The notes beneath the pieces were generated by a model that ran no database searches, was not told the DNA's origin, and was given only the letters and a program-made list of their open reading frames with translations. A program made the position numbers and the translations under genes. A DNA stretch of 64,000 nucleotides from an uncultured Desulfobacter sp. (GTDB lineage Bacteria > Desulfobacterota > Desulfobacteria > Desulfobacterales > Desulfobacteraceae), in contig NZ_OY762614.1 of assembly GCF_963666145.1 (NCBI RefSeq), positions 3,958,501-4,022,500 on the forward strand, given 5' to 3'. Shown here piece by piece: positions 55,573 through 64,000 of this stretch; within the stretch, counting starts at the first letter, position 1, and every line of letters starts with the position of its first letter.

Positions 55573-55602
55573 TCCATCCAGAAATTTTTATTTCTGGATG
55601 GA
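55573..55602. terminator. Hairpin between convergent thiF-like and ftsY genes
   Basis: Perfect 13-bp stem TCCATCCAGAAAT / ATTTCTGGATGGA with a TTTT loop, located 6 bp past the E1 gene stop and 24 bp before the ftsY stop. The symmetrical form suits a bidirectional terminator, though no clear long T-run follows. Confidence 0.7.
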
Positions 55603-55625
55603 CACGGAACTAATGCGCGACCTAA

Positions 55626-56825
55626 TCAATCATCAAACAGCGCATCAATAAAGCGCTTTGCATCAAACGCCTGCAGGTCTTCTATGGCCTCTCCCACACC
55701 GATGTACGCAATGGGCAGCTGCATGGCCGCAGAGACAGCCGCCACAATTCCGCCTTTTGCCGTGCCGTCCAACTTAGTCACACTCATCTGCGTCACCCCG
55801 ACGGCCTTGTGGAAAATTTCTGCCTGGGACAACGCATTTTGACCGGTGGTGGCGTCAATGACCATCATGACATCATGGGGGGCTCCCTTGTATTTTTTAT
55901 CCACGGAACGCTTGATTTTCTTTAATTCTTCCATGAGATTTTTCTGGGTGTGCAACCGGCCTGCCGTGTCAATGAGCACCACATCTGCCCCCCTTGCCAT
56001 GCCGGCTTCAACGGCATCGTAGGCAACCGCCGCAGGATCAGCTCCTTCTTTGTGCCGGACGATGTCGGCACCTGCTCGCTGGGCCCATATTTCCACCTGC
56101 TCAATGGCTGCGGCCCGAAAGGTGTCTGCCGCGGCAATCAATACCTTTTTGCCTTCGGCCTTGTATTTCATGGCCAGTTTACCAAGTGTTGTGGTTTTGC
56201 CGGTACCATTCACACCCACCATCATGATAATATAAGGTTTGGGCCCGGATGGGACCGCCGGAGCAGCGTCAGGGAACAGGGTGAACAACTCCTCTTTGAG
56301 TACCTGGCGAAGCTGATCCGCCGTGGATAGCCCCCGGCTTTTTTTCTTGATTCGCGCCATCATCTCCATGGTGATGTCAATGCCAAGATCCGAGGTCACC
56401 AGACGCTCTTCAAGCTCATCGAACAGATCCTCATTTATGGCTTTGGACGATGAGAACAGCTCGGTGACATCGGTGTTTAAGACTGTCCGGGTTTTGGCCA
56501 GGCCGGATTTCAGTTTTGAGAGCAGCCCTGTTCCCTCTTTGATCTGAGGCTTGTCTTGAACCGGTTGCTGTTCCTTGTAAGCGGTTTCTTCAGTGAACGC
56601 TTCTTCCGGAGCTGGATCAGATTCCCGGTCAGGCTCGGTTATCTTCTTCGGTTCTTGTTCCTCAAATTTATCTGTGGCCTCATGTGCTTCAGGCTGCAGA
56701 ACTGCTTCCAGGTCTGCCTGCAAAGAAGACACCTGAGATTGCTGTTCCTCTTCTGGGCTGTTGTCTTCTAAAATAGGTTCTGTCTGTGCAGGTTTATTTT
56801 TTTTCTTAAAAAAGCTGAATACCAC
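55626..56825 (-). CDS. ftsY: Signal recognition particle receptor FtsY
   Basis: 399 residues. An acidic A domain of ~95 residues (Glu/Asp/Gln-rich) leads into the helical N domain and G domain: P-loop GVNGTGKTTTLG (204-215), DTFRAAAIEQ, DTAGRLH and TKLDGTAKGG. It pairs with Ffh at the membrane to hand ribosome-nascent chains to SecYEG. Lengths and domain order are as usual for Gram-negative FtsY. It is transcribed alone on the minus strand. Confidence 0.96.
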   Translation of the reverse strand: MVFSFFKKKNKPAQTEPILEDNSPEEEQQSQVSSLQADLEAVLQPEAHEATDKFEEQEPKKITEPDRESDPAPEEAFTEETAYKEQQPVQDKPQIKEGTGLLSKLKSGLAKTRTVLNTDVTELFSSSKAINEDLFDELEERLVTSDLGIDITMEMMARIKKKSRGLSTADQLRQVLKEELFTLFPDAAPAVPSGPKPYIIMMVGVNGTGKTTTLGKLAMKYKAEGKKVLIAAADTFRAAAIEQVEIWAQRAGADIVRHKEGADPAAVAYDAVEAGMARGADVVLIDTAGRLHTQKNLMEELKKIKRSVDKKYKGAPHDVMMVIDATTGQNALSQAEIFHKAVGVTQMSVTKLDGTAKGGIVAAVSAAMQLPIAYIGVGEAIEDLQAFDAKRFIDALFDD

Positions 56826-57090
56826 CCTTATATCTCCTCATTGGATTTAAGGTCTCGTCGCAACGTTTGTCGCATTCATTTTTGGGCGAGTCCCTAATTT
56901 GGTGCCTTATTTTGTAAATTTTAAATCCTGATTTGCCAATCAGGTAAAATCCAGGTTAATATGTGGCATCTTTTACAATTTTTATCAGCCGCAATCAAGT
57001 CTTGGGGGCTGTTAAATTAACTTTACTTTCCTTGTTTCACTGGTTAAAAATAATCAACCATTACAAGTTGTTTAAGCTTGGGGATACATT

Positions 57091-58506
57091 ATGGCAGAAC
57101 CACAGGACGATAAAATAAATCAATTACAAGCTCAAATCGATAAATTACAAACCCAGAAAGATCGTCTGCTCAAAGAACTGGATGCGGTCGAGGCACAGTA
57201 TGGCAATCTTGATAGCCTTTACAGACGGTACTTTCCCATCATTTTAGAAGAATTGTCCCAGGACGGCACGGCATTGGGCAATGCCTGCAGCCAGTTGGGG
57301 GCGGCCATGCGCAAAAAGGCGTCGCCGGCTAAAATTGAATACATCTTCGGTCAGATTAAAACGGCCATGATTCAGGAAGATGTGGGTCCTGTAGCGACAA
57401 AAAAAAAGAAGGGTTTTTTTTCCTCTTTTCGGAAAAATTCATCCGAAACCCAGGTGCTGGACAATCTGCGGCAAAGTTACCAGGATGTGGTGAATCATTT
57501 AAAATCCACCCTTGATAATAAATATACCAGAAGATTGGAAACCATTACCTCAAATCTGCTGAAAATAGAAGAGATACATGATTTTGAAGGCGTTCGGGAA
57601 AATATTTTTTCCCTGATTTTCAATTATATCTCAGAGACCAGCCAGGACCGGGAAAAGGTGAATGCCTTTATCCGGGATATCGTGGGACGGATTTTTGAAA
57701 TTGAAAAGCTGGTGGCCTCTTCCTTTGAGCACACAAGCTCTCTGCTTTTCTCCAATCAGGGGTTTGAAACCATATTAAATGACGAAATGGCCGGAATCAA
57801 AAATTCATTTGATGTGGCCGACAGCCTAGATGATTTAAGGGTAAAGATATCAACGGGTCTTGCGTCCATTGAAAAGGCCCTGCAAAAAAAGCAGAAGGTG
57901 GACCAGGCCATCAGTCAATTGGCTAAAAAGAGCAAGAACTCTTTCACTTCCGGGTTTGCTAAACTTAAACAGGAGTTGCAGGCGGCCACAAAATATTCCG
58001 AGGAGTTGGAGCGAAAACTCAACGAGGATCAGTTGACCGGCGCCAAAAACCGCAGGGCCTATGACAAGAAAATAGGAGAAGAGATGGACCGGTTTTTCCG
58101 GTATAAAAATATTTTTTCCCTTTTGGTCATTGACGCAGATAAGTTTAAACATATTAATGACACCTATGGACACGCCATTGGTGACAAATGCCTCCAGGAA
58201 ATTATTAAACGGACCCGGCCTTTATTGAGAAAATGTGATATGCTTGCCCGGTACGGCGGCGAAGAGTTCGTCGTCATTATGCCGGAGACCGATGTAGAAG
58301 GCGCCATACATGTTGCCGAAAAAATTCGTCAGACCATAGAAAAAATTGAATTTTTGTACAAAGAAGACACGGTTCGGGTTACGGTAAGCATCGGCGTTTC
58401 CTGTGTTAAAGAAGGCGATACCTCGCCCACGGATCTGTTTGAACGGGCGGATATGGCGGTATACAAGGCAAAAGAAAATGGTCGAAATCAGGTTATGGCA
58501 CAGTAG
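57091..58506 (+). CDS. Diguanylate cyclase (GGDEF) with long coiled-coil N-terminal region
   Basis: 471 residues. Residues 1-50 are a coiled coil (KINQLQAQIDKLQTQKDRLL), then a helical region with no recognised sensor domain. The GGDEF domain at the end has GGEEF (389-393), so it should be active, and an inhibitory site RKCD (380-383) exactly five residues before it, allowing product feedback. No transmembrane helix. It makes c-di-GMP in the cytosol. It lies 24 bp before the PPi-phosphofructokinase gene and is probably co-transcribed. It is a plausible source of c-di-GMP for the MshEN synthase at 5.4 kb, a link by theme only. Confidence 0.93.
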   Translation: MAEPQDDKINQLQAQIDKLQTQKDRLLKELDAVEAQYGNLDSLYRRYFPIILEELSQDGTALGNACSQLGAAMRKKASPAKIEYIFGQIKTAMIQEDVGPVATKKKKGFFSSFRKNSSETQVLDNLRQSYQDVVNHLKSTLDNKYTRRLETITSNLLKIEEIHDFEGVRENIFSLIFNYISETSQDREKVNAFIRDIVGRIFEIEKLVASSFEHTSSLLFSNQGFETILNDEMAGIKNSFDVADSLDDLRVKISTGLASIEKALQKKQKVDQAISQLAKKSKNSFTSGFAKLKQELQAATKYSEELERKLNEDQLTGAKNRRAYDKKIGEEMDRFFRYKNIFSLLVIDADKFKHINDTYGHAIGDKCLQEIIKRTRPLLRKCDMLARYGGEEFVVIMPETDVEGAIHVAEKIRQTIEKIEFLYKEDTVRVTVSIGVSCVKEGDTSPTDLFERADMAVYKAKENGRNQVMAQ

Positions 58507-58530
58507 AAAAAAATGAATTTGGAGTAATAG

Positions 58531-60624
58531 ATGGACAACAATACCCTGGAGATTTCCTCCGACGTGCGGGCCAAGGCCCTTCAAACCATGAACGAGGAGA
58601 GCAGGGAAACCCTGGCAAGACGACGGTTTTCTCCTGAAAAAATAGATATTTTCAATGGATCACACACATCTCTTGAGGCCTTGAATGAATACCGTTTTTT
58701 AAAAGATACCGAGGCGGAACGCATGCTGCCCGGAATTATCAATAATCCGGTTCAGCAGTTGATTACAGACTCTGATCCCGATGAAAAAGCAAAGGAAAAA
58801 TTTTTAAAGCCGCGCAACATTGGTGTGGTTTTTTCCGGTGGTCCGGCCCCGGGCGGGCACAATGTCATTGCAGGCCTTTTTGATGAAATGAAACGGTTTA
58901 ACAGCCAGTCCAAGATGTTCGGGTTCATTAAAGGGCCCGAAGGGCTGCTTGAAAACCGGTACATAGAGATCACCGATGAACTGGTGGACACCCACCGGAA
59001 TATGGGCGGGTTTGGTATGATCAGAACCGGCCGGACTAAAATTGATTCGGGCAGCAAAATGGAATTGGCCCTGACGGTATGCAAGGCTTTGAAGCTGGAT
59101 GCGCTGGTGATCATCGGCGGGGATGATTCCAATACCAATGCCGCCTTTTTGGCCCAGCATTTTAAATCTTCAGGAATAAAAGTCATTGGCGTACCCAAAA
59201 CCATTGACGGAGATATCCAGGTAAAAACCGAAGACGGCAAGGTGTTGTGCGCCACCTCCTTTGGATTTCATTCTGCGGCCCGGGCCTTTGCCCAAAATAT
59301 TGCCAATCTGGCCAACGACAGCAGTTCAGATATCAAATACTGGCATGTATGCAAGGTCATGGGCAGGGTGGCAAGCCATCTGACCCTGGAAACAGCGCTT
59401 CAGACCCATGTAAATATCGCCCTGATCGGTGAGGAGTTGGCCGACTATGTGGACCAGGAACGCTTGTCCAAAGCCCTGGAACAAGGCGGGCAGATGGATT
59501 ATAACGCCTTTGGGATTACCCTGCGCCATCTGTCCCGGGTGATATGTGATATTATTGTACGGCGGGCTGCGTTCGGCAAAAATTACGGCCTGATGATCAT
59601 CCCCGAGGGCATTCTGGAATTCATCAATGAAATTCAGGTGTTCATCACAAAACTCAATAAAATTATTGCCGATTACAATAGAATTCATGACCTGGATTTT
59701 CACAGGACACTTCCTTCCCTGAACGAAAAGCTTGATTATCTGCGCAGGATCTCCCAGGGTATGATGGGCAAAGGCAAAGATCGGTTTCCCATTTGGAATG
59801 TCCGGGATGATGAGTTGTTTAACCAGTTGCCCGGATTCTTCAGGGAAGGACTTTTGGTGGAACGGGACCTTCACGGCAATTTTCAATTCTCCCAGGTCAA
59901 AACCGAAAAGATTATCATGGACATGGTTAAGGAGTACCTGGGCGTGCTGCGGGAGCAGGGGCGTTACAAAGTGGGAATTCTTCGGAATGATTATGTGTCG
60001 CTGATGACAGATGCGGGCATGGACCCGGAGCTGTTTGCACCGGCATTGTTCAAAAATCCCAAGGATGAATACGTGCTGGTCAAACCGGATATCATCTCCC
60101 TGAAAACCCTGAAGCTTGCCCTGGTTAATGCGGGCATGCTGGATGACGAAGAAGAGACCCCGTCGGTGCTGATTAATATATTTAAAAAGTCCCAGGCGGA
60201 TTTTAACCTCCAGACCCATTTTTACGGATATGACGGCCGGGGCACCGACCCCACCTATTTTGACTGCTGTTATGCTTACAATTTAGGGCTGACGGCTTTT
60301 CATCTGATTGCAGGCGGTGCCACAGGGCAGATGGCGGCCATCATCAACCTTGAAAAAGAATTTGATCAGTGGCAGCCGGCAGGCATTCCCATTGCCCGGC
60401 TCATGCACCTTGAGGAGCGCAAAGGACGTTTGGAGCTGGTCATGGAAAAAAGTATTGTTGACCTGGAATCCAATGCCTTTAAAGCGTTCAAGGCGATCCG
60501 GCAAGACTGGGTGGCGGCCTGTGCTTGCCCCGACCGGTTCAGGAATCCGGGGGCCATCGGATTTTCCAAAGAGATGGAAGAGGACCGGCCTTTAACGCTT
60601 CGGCTCAACGCTCTGCAATCATAA
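58531..60624 (+). CDS. Pyrophosphate-dependent phosphofructokinase, long form
   Basis: 697 residues, as in the long PPi-PFK clade (plant beta-subunit/spirochete type). FSGGPAPGGHNV (101-112) is the nucleotide/PPi site, GGDDSNTNA (196-204) has Asp after GGD, and PKTIDGD (222-228) holds catalytic Asp and the Lys, features that mark PPi rather than ATP as phosphoryl donor. It reversibly interconverts fructose-6-P and fructose-1,6-bisphosphate. With fructokinase and amylosucrase nearby it may link sucrose turnover to central metabolism. A terminator follows at 60649. Confidence 0.93.
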   Translation: MDNNTLEISSDVRAKALQTMNEESRETLARRRFSPEKIDIFNGSHTSLEALNEYRFLKDTEAERMLPGIINNPVQQLITDSDPDEKAKEKFLKPRNIGVVFSGGPAPGGHNVIAGLFDEMKRFNSQSKMFGFIKGPEGLLENRYIEITDELVDTHRNMGGFGMIRTGRTKIDSGSKMELALTVCKALKLDALVIIGGDDSNTNAAFLAQHFKSSGIKVIGVPKTIDGDIQVKTEDGKVLCATSFGFHSAARAFAQNIANLANDSSSDIKYWHVCKVMGRVASHLTLETALQTHVNIALIGEELADYVDQERLSKALEQGGQMDYNAFGITLRHLSRVICDIIVRRAAFGKNYGLMIIPEGILEFINEIQVFITKLNKIIADYNRIHDLDFHRTLPSLNEKLDYLRRISQGMMGKGKDRFPIWNVRDDELFNQLPGFFREGLLVERDLHGNFQFSQVKTEKIIMDMVKEYLGVLREQGRYKVGILRNDYVSLMTDAGMDPELFAPALFKNPKDEYVLVKPDIISLKTLKLALVNAGMLDDEEETPSVLINIFKKSQADFNLQTHFYGYDGRGTDPTYFDCCYAYNLGLTAFHLIAGGATGQMAAIINLEKEFDQWQPAGIPIARLMHLEERKGRLELVMEKSIVDLESNAFKAFKAIRQDWVAACACPDRFRNPGAIGFSKEMEEDRPLTLRLNALQS

Positions 60625-60648
60625 GGCTTTTCACGAATATAGACTATA

Positions 60649-60677
60649 GACCGGGCACAGCAGTGCCCGGTCGTTTT
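60649..60677 (+). terminator. Rho-independent terminator after PPi-PFK gene
   Basis: Perfect 10-bp stem GACCGGGCAC / GTGCCCGGTC with a 4-nt loop (AGCA) and then GTTTT. It lies 25 bp after the stop. Confidence 0.9.
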
Positions 60678-61069
60678 GACCTGCTCTCCTCATAACACTG
60701 CCTTATTCCACCCCGAACAGGGCAAGACTTGGCAGGCAAATTTTTACAAGTGTGCAGATTATACTTCCCACCCCATTGGCTGATCTGGGCGCCGGTGGAC
60801 TTCCCAACCCCGGACTTTCACCAACCCCAGGCCTTTGGTGCTCTCTGCTTCCAGTGAAATAAGGAAAAGGCTTTTTTCCAGCAGTTTTAAAAAATATATA
60901 AGAAAGGCAAATAAAATAGAGGTGGTCGTTGTCTATTCTGTGGTGTGTGTAACCCTTACCAATAAAAGTGTCGACTTTTTTGTTATTGAGTATGACCCTC
61001 AGATAGGCTCGAGCGAGCCTGTATACCATCATTGTGGGCATTAAGTGCTGCTCTTCCGTATTGATTACA
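60678..61069. other. Intergenic region between convergent genes
   Basis: 392 bp with no credible gene. An AT-rich middle and a perfect 7-bp inverted repeat (AGGCTCG at 61005-61011, CGAGCCT at 61014-61020) near the end of the amylosucrase gene are seen; no T-run makes it a weak terminator. A ~110-codon minus-strand ORF here lacks a ribosome-binding site and family similarity. Confidence 0.5.
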
Positions 61070-63022
61070 TCAATTACCGACCAGCCAGTAAAATCGATAT
61101 GGGGGAAGTACCAGTTGCTCCTTGAACAAGGTAGGAGTATTTCCGGAGTATAGGTCTCTTATGTGTTCACCTATCTGGAATCCCTGAGTTTCAAGTTCAA
61201 CCAGGTTCAGGTACTGAGGATGTGCGTCAAAATTTCCTACAACAAGAACACTCTTTCTGGTTTTGATGTTAAAACGAATATAGGCCAGCAGTTGGGGATT
61301 ACTGATCTCCAGCAGTTTCCGGTTGTTAAAATCTGAAAATTCAGAAACCCTTTTGCGAACGGCGATCATCTTTTTTAATGCGTTAAATATCTTATATTCA
61401 ACCGTTCCAGCCTGTTTGCGACGCATGGCTTGTTCCCAGTCGATTCTAGGTCGGTGCGCCCACCGGCTGTCATTGGCTTTACTGACGTCTTCAATATATG
61501 AATAGTCGTTAATTGTGCCGATCTCGTCCCCGTAATAGATAAGTGGAATTCCGCCAAAAGAGAAAATAATACTATGCAGCAGAAGAATGTGCTGAATAAT
61601 GATGTCAATTTTTTCCTGATCATTCTCTTCCAGGGCTTTCTCCAACCCAATTAATGAAGTTAATGTTCCTGAAATACGGGCATCATTGGTTTTTTTATTC
61701 TGGGCAAACAACAGCCCCCGGGCAGAGGAGTTCTCAAATTTACCGGCAAAGTAATTGATAATAAATTCCCGGTGGGATCTGGGCTCATATCCGGCCTGGG
61801 CGATATCTTTATCTGTAAAACCCAGGCCTATATCATCGTGACACCGTATGTAATTGAGCCAGGTGGCCCGTTCCAGTTTATCAGGCAGATTCTTGATCCC
61901 CTGGGTCAGTAATTTGGTGTTTTTGGTGGCAACAGCATCCCATAATAATGCCATCAAGGTAGCATTATATGCAATTTCACACTCTTTGGCATTGATGGCA
62001 TCTTCACCAAAGTACTTGACGATCTCCACCGGGGCTACGATCGCCTCGGCAATAAAAACAACCCCAGGAGCACTTATTTGGCAACAATCTTTAAACAATT
62101 GCAGCAGTTTATGGGCTTCATATTCATTTTGACTTGTACTGCCGATTTTTTTCCAGAGAAAAGCTACCGCATCCAATCGTATTATATCTACGCCCTGGTT
62201 GGCCCAGAACAACAACACGTCCAGCATTTCGATAAAAACTGCAGGGTTGCTGTAATTCAGATCCCATTGATATGTGTTAAAGACCGTCATGACCCACTTA
62301 TGCATAGTCTCGTCCCAGGTAAAATTACCCGGGGCCTGGTCTGGAAATATTTCCGGCAGGGTCTGTTCAAACATATCGGGGATTTCCCGGTTTTCAAAAC
62401 AATAAAAATAGTTTTGGTACCATGGATCTCCTGACCGGGCTTTTTGCGCCCATTCGTGCTCATCGGACACATGGTTTACCACTACATCCAGAGTCAGCAG
62501 CATGTCCCTTTTTTTCATCTCGTTGGCCAGATTTTTTACATTTTCCAGCGTGCCTACCTTGTCGTTGATTTTTCGAAAATCGCTCACGGCATATCCGCCG
62601 TCACTGGAGCCTTCGGGACATTCTAGTATCGGCATGATATGAACCAGGTTAACACCCAATTCCTGCAAATAGGCAAGTTTGTTTTGGACCCCTTTCAGGT
62701 TTTCGGCGAAACCGTCTGCATACAGTGTCATTCCCACCCATTTTTGGTGAAGGAACCAATTGAATTTTTTTTCCCTTGCCAGGTCACTTTTCCTCAGATT
62801 CCTGGGTCTTTTTATATACTGTCGTGCCATGGTTTCCACCAGATAAAGCAGTTGCTCCCTAAAATCATCCCGCTGGCCATACAATTGTTCAAAAATAAGG
62901 AAAAGACTGTAAAAATTGGCGCCCAGGCGAGTGTAAAAGTGGTGGAGATCCTGCCTTCTGATTTCCGGTTTCAGCTTATCTAAAATTTCGTTCAATAAAG
63001 AATGTGAGAATTGTTCGTACAT
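61070..63022 (-). CDS. ams: Amylosucrase-type glycoside hydrolase (GH13_4)
   Basis: 650 residues, close to Neisseria polysaccharea amylosucrase (628). An N-terminal helical domain is followed by the (beta/alpha)8 barrel: TLDVVVNHVSDEHEWA (178-192), IRLDAVAF with nucleophile Asp284, AEAIVA with acid/base Glu326, and RCHDDIG with transition-state Asp396 (N. polysaccharea Asp286, Glu328, Asp393). QWDLNYSNP (252-260) is typical of the subfamily. It would split sucrose and build alpha-glucan or, in reverse use, serve sucrose breakdown. It ends 4 bp after the fructokinase gene on the same strand, forming one operon. Confidence 0.92.
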   Translation of the reverse strand: MYEQFSHSLLNEILDKLKPEIRRQDLHHFYTRLGANFYSLFLIFEQLYGQRDDFREQLLYLVETMARQYIKRPRNLRKSDLAREKKFNWFLHQKWVGMTLYADGFAENLKGVQNKLAYLQELGVNLVHIMPILECPEGSSDGGYAVSDFRKINDKVGTLENVKNLANEMKKRDMLLTLDVVVNHVSDEHEWAQKARSGDPWYQNYFYCFENREIPDMFEQTLPEIFPDQAPGNFTWDETMHKWVMTVFNTYQWDLNYSNPAVFIEMLDVLLFWANQGVDIIRLDAVAFLWKKIGSTSQNEYEAHKLLQLFKDCCQISAPGVVFIAEAIVAPVEIVKYFGEDAINAKECEIAYNATLMALLWDAVATKNTKLLTQGIKNLPDKLERATWLNYIRCHDDIGLGFTDKDIAQAGYEPRSHREFIINYFAGKFENSSARGLLFAQNKKTNDARISGTLTSLIGLEKALEENDQEKIDIIIQHILLLHSIIFSFGGIPLIYYGDEIGTINDYSYIEDVSKANDSRWAHRPRIDWEQAMRRKQAGTVEYKIFNALKKMIAVRKRVSEFSDFNNRKLLEISNPQLLAYIRFNIKTRKSVLVVGNFDAHPQYLNLVELETQGFQIGEHIRDLYSGNTPTLFKEQLVLPPYRFYWLVGN

Positions 63023-63025
63023 AAT

Positions 63026-63910
63026 CTACTTCCAGGCGCTTAAAAACGGTTTGTAAAATGTTTTATCTGTAGTGGTTGCTCCGCGAATTTCAATAACGGC
63101 CCCGGCAAATTCCTGGGCACGTTTTAGTGTTGTTTCCAACGCCCAGTTTTTTAATTTTCCCAATAACAGGACGCTGCTGAACGCATCTCCTGCGCCGACG
63201 GTGTCGATGACCGATATTGTCTTTTCGGGTGAAACGGAAATGGGAAAAGAGCTGTTGGCGGTATAAATAACGGCGCCTTTTTCACCATGTGTCAGGATGA
63301 TGTGTTTTAAATGTGTGGCGGAAAAAAGTGTGTTGATCCGGCTCTCTTCTTTGCTACGGGCAGGGACCAGTTCTGCCAGTTCATGGTGATTCAGTTTCAA
63401 CCAGGATGTGCCGCTCAAAAGGGGGCGGATATCATTGATGCGCCACCACGGCGCGCGCAGATTCACATCCACGAATACATCTGGTCTTGCCTGGTGTTTG
63501 ATTGCCTGAAGCGTACCCGCGGATACCGCATTCCGTATGGCCAGGGTTCCATGGTATAAAAACGGGTGTTTCGGCAAACCGGGTAGTTGTCCGGTTTGAA
63601 TATAGTCGTAGGCGCACGGGCTGATGATGTCGTAATAGGGTTCATTATCAATAATATTTACTTGAACCTGGCCGGTTGGCTGATTTGCCTGGGTCTGAAG
63701 TCCGTTAAGGTCCATTCCCCAATCCCCCATGGCATCTTTGATTTGTTCTCCTAAGAGGTCTTCTCCCACCGAAGAGATAAACAATGGTGCCGTACCAAAG
63801 GCCTGTAAATGCCAGGCTACATTAAAGGGGGCTCCGCCCAAAATCCTTTGTCCATCCGGGAAACAATCAAATAAAACTTCACCAAATACGATAATTTGTG
63901 TGCCTGTCAT
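63026..63910 (-). CDS. fruK: Fructokinase (PfkB/ribokinase family)
   Basis: 294 residues from ATG 63910 (a TTG nine bases earlier overlaps the preceding stop and is unlikely). PfkB motifs: GGAPFNVAWHLQAFG near residue 30 (substrate site), and DTVGAGDAFSSVLL with the catalytic Asp near the C-terminus. It phosphorylates fructose released from sucrose. Its position between the upstream partial gene and amylosucrase matches the order of methanotroph sucrose operons. Other PfkB substrates cannot be ruled out. Confidence 0.85.
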   Translation of the reverse strand: MTGTQIIVFGEVLFDCFPDGQRILGGAPFNVAWHLQAFGTAPLFISSVGEDLLGEQIKDAMGDWGMDLNGLQTQANQPTGQVQVNIIDNEPYYDIISPCAYDYIQTGQLPGLPKHPFLYHGTLAIRNAVSAGTLQAIKHQARPDVFVDVNLRAPWWRINDIRPLLSGTSWLKLNHHELAELVPARSKEESRINTLFSATHLKHIILTHGEKGAVIYTANSSFPISVSPEKTISVIDTVGAGDAFSSVLLLGKLKNWALETTLKRAQEFAGAVIEIRGATTTDKTFYKPFLSAWK

Positions 63911-63915
63911 ATTCG

Positions 63916-64000
63916 TCAATCCATTAACTTTAATTCCGGAAAATAATGATGTATGCCCTCCAGAATACCTGCTGCATAGTTACCGTTCATATTTAAATAG
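63916..64000 (-). CDS. 3' end of a gene cut by the window (possibly sucrose-phosphate synthase/phosphatase)
   Basis: The minus strand reads 27 codons (YLNMNGNYAAGILEGIHHYF and a short tail) to a TGA at 63916-63918. This stop lies 5 bp before the fructokinase ATG. The YAAGILEG ending resembles the C-terminus of HAD-type sucrose-phosphate phosphatases and related proteins, and the neighbours support this, but 27 residues do not prove it. Confidence 0.4.
   Translation of the reverse strand, partial: YLNMNGNYAAGILEGIHHYFPELKLMD

Noticed and set aside
60703..61041. Minus-strand ORF of ~112 codons between the PPi-PFK and amylosucrase genes
   Set aside because: No ribosome-binding site, biased composition and no recognisable domain; it lies between convergent genes.

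Overview
The window reads as chromosomal DNA of a sulfate-reducing Desulfobacterota bacterium, most likely of the Desulfobacterales. The evidence is a folate C1 branch (fhs, folD), a PPi-dependent phosphofructokinase, a tungsten-type aldehyde:ferredoxin oxidoreductase (AOR), an oxygen-sensitive glycyl radical enzyme (GRE) with a TRAP transporter, and a Gram-negative envelope gene set. Species cannot be named from sequence alone. There is one tRNA gene, no rRNA and no CRISPR array.

Layout. 1-2.2 kb: end of an ExeA/GspA-type ATPase gene, then nhaA behind a leader with a strong inverted repeat. 2.4-9.7 kb: an exopolysaccharide cluster: a BcsB-like subunit whose signal-peptide part is cut off by an in-frame amber codon, an outer-membrane-like protein, a GT2 synthase fused to an MshEN c-di-GMP-binding domain, a polytopic membrane protein, and a convergent frameshifted secreted protein. 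9.8-24.4 kb: mostly housekeeping genes (epd-type GAPDH, fhs, folD, DUF1844, ispE, tRNA-Gln, prs, rplY, pth, carD, rluD, an MFS pump and a giant AsmA-like DUF748 protein).

24.4-28.3 kb: a tandem sensor-like protein gene split by a 1,732-bp IS1634-type element with a 5-bp target duplication; removing the element and one duplication copy restores the frame exactly. 28.8-36.2 kb: DNA polymerase IV fused to an acylphosphatase domain, then an oligopeptide ABC system (binding protein, OppD, OppF) without permease genes and interrupted by a cold-shock gene and a DadA-like oxidase. 36.4-44.6 kb: SurA-type chaperones, mgtE, recO, a GHMP kinase, a small conserved protein, a nucleoside phosphorylase and ligA.

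44.6-55.6 kb is the metabolic island: a FadR-type regulator divergent from a TRAP transporter (dctPQM), a GRE and its activase, then an AOR operon under a near-consensus promoter with two MoaD/ThiS-like proteins and a ThiF/MoeB-like E1. The GRE active site resembles hydroxyproline dehydratase (HypD) more than isethionate lyase, but no pyrroline-carboxylate reductase is nearby. The true substrate is open.

55.6-64 kb: ftsY, a diguanylate cyclase with an intact I-site, PPi-phosphofructokinase, and on the minus strand the end of an operon ordered (unidentified partial gene)-fructokinase-amylosucrase, matching the tail of the sps-spp-fruK-ams sucrose operon of methanotrophs. The recurring c-di-GMP theme (MshEN-GT2, GGDEF), the sucrose module, the GRE/AOR island and the Pol IV-acylphosphatase fusion are the points that merit a second look.
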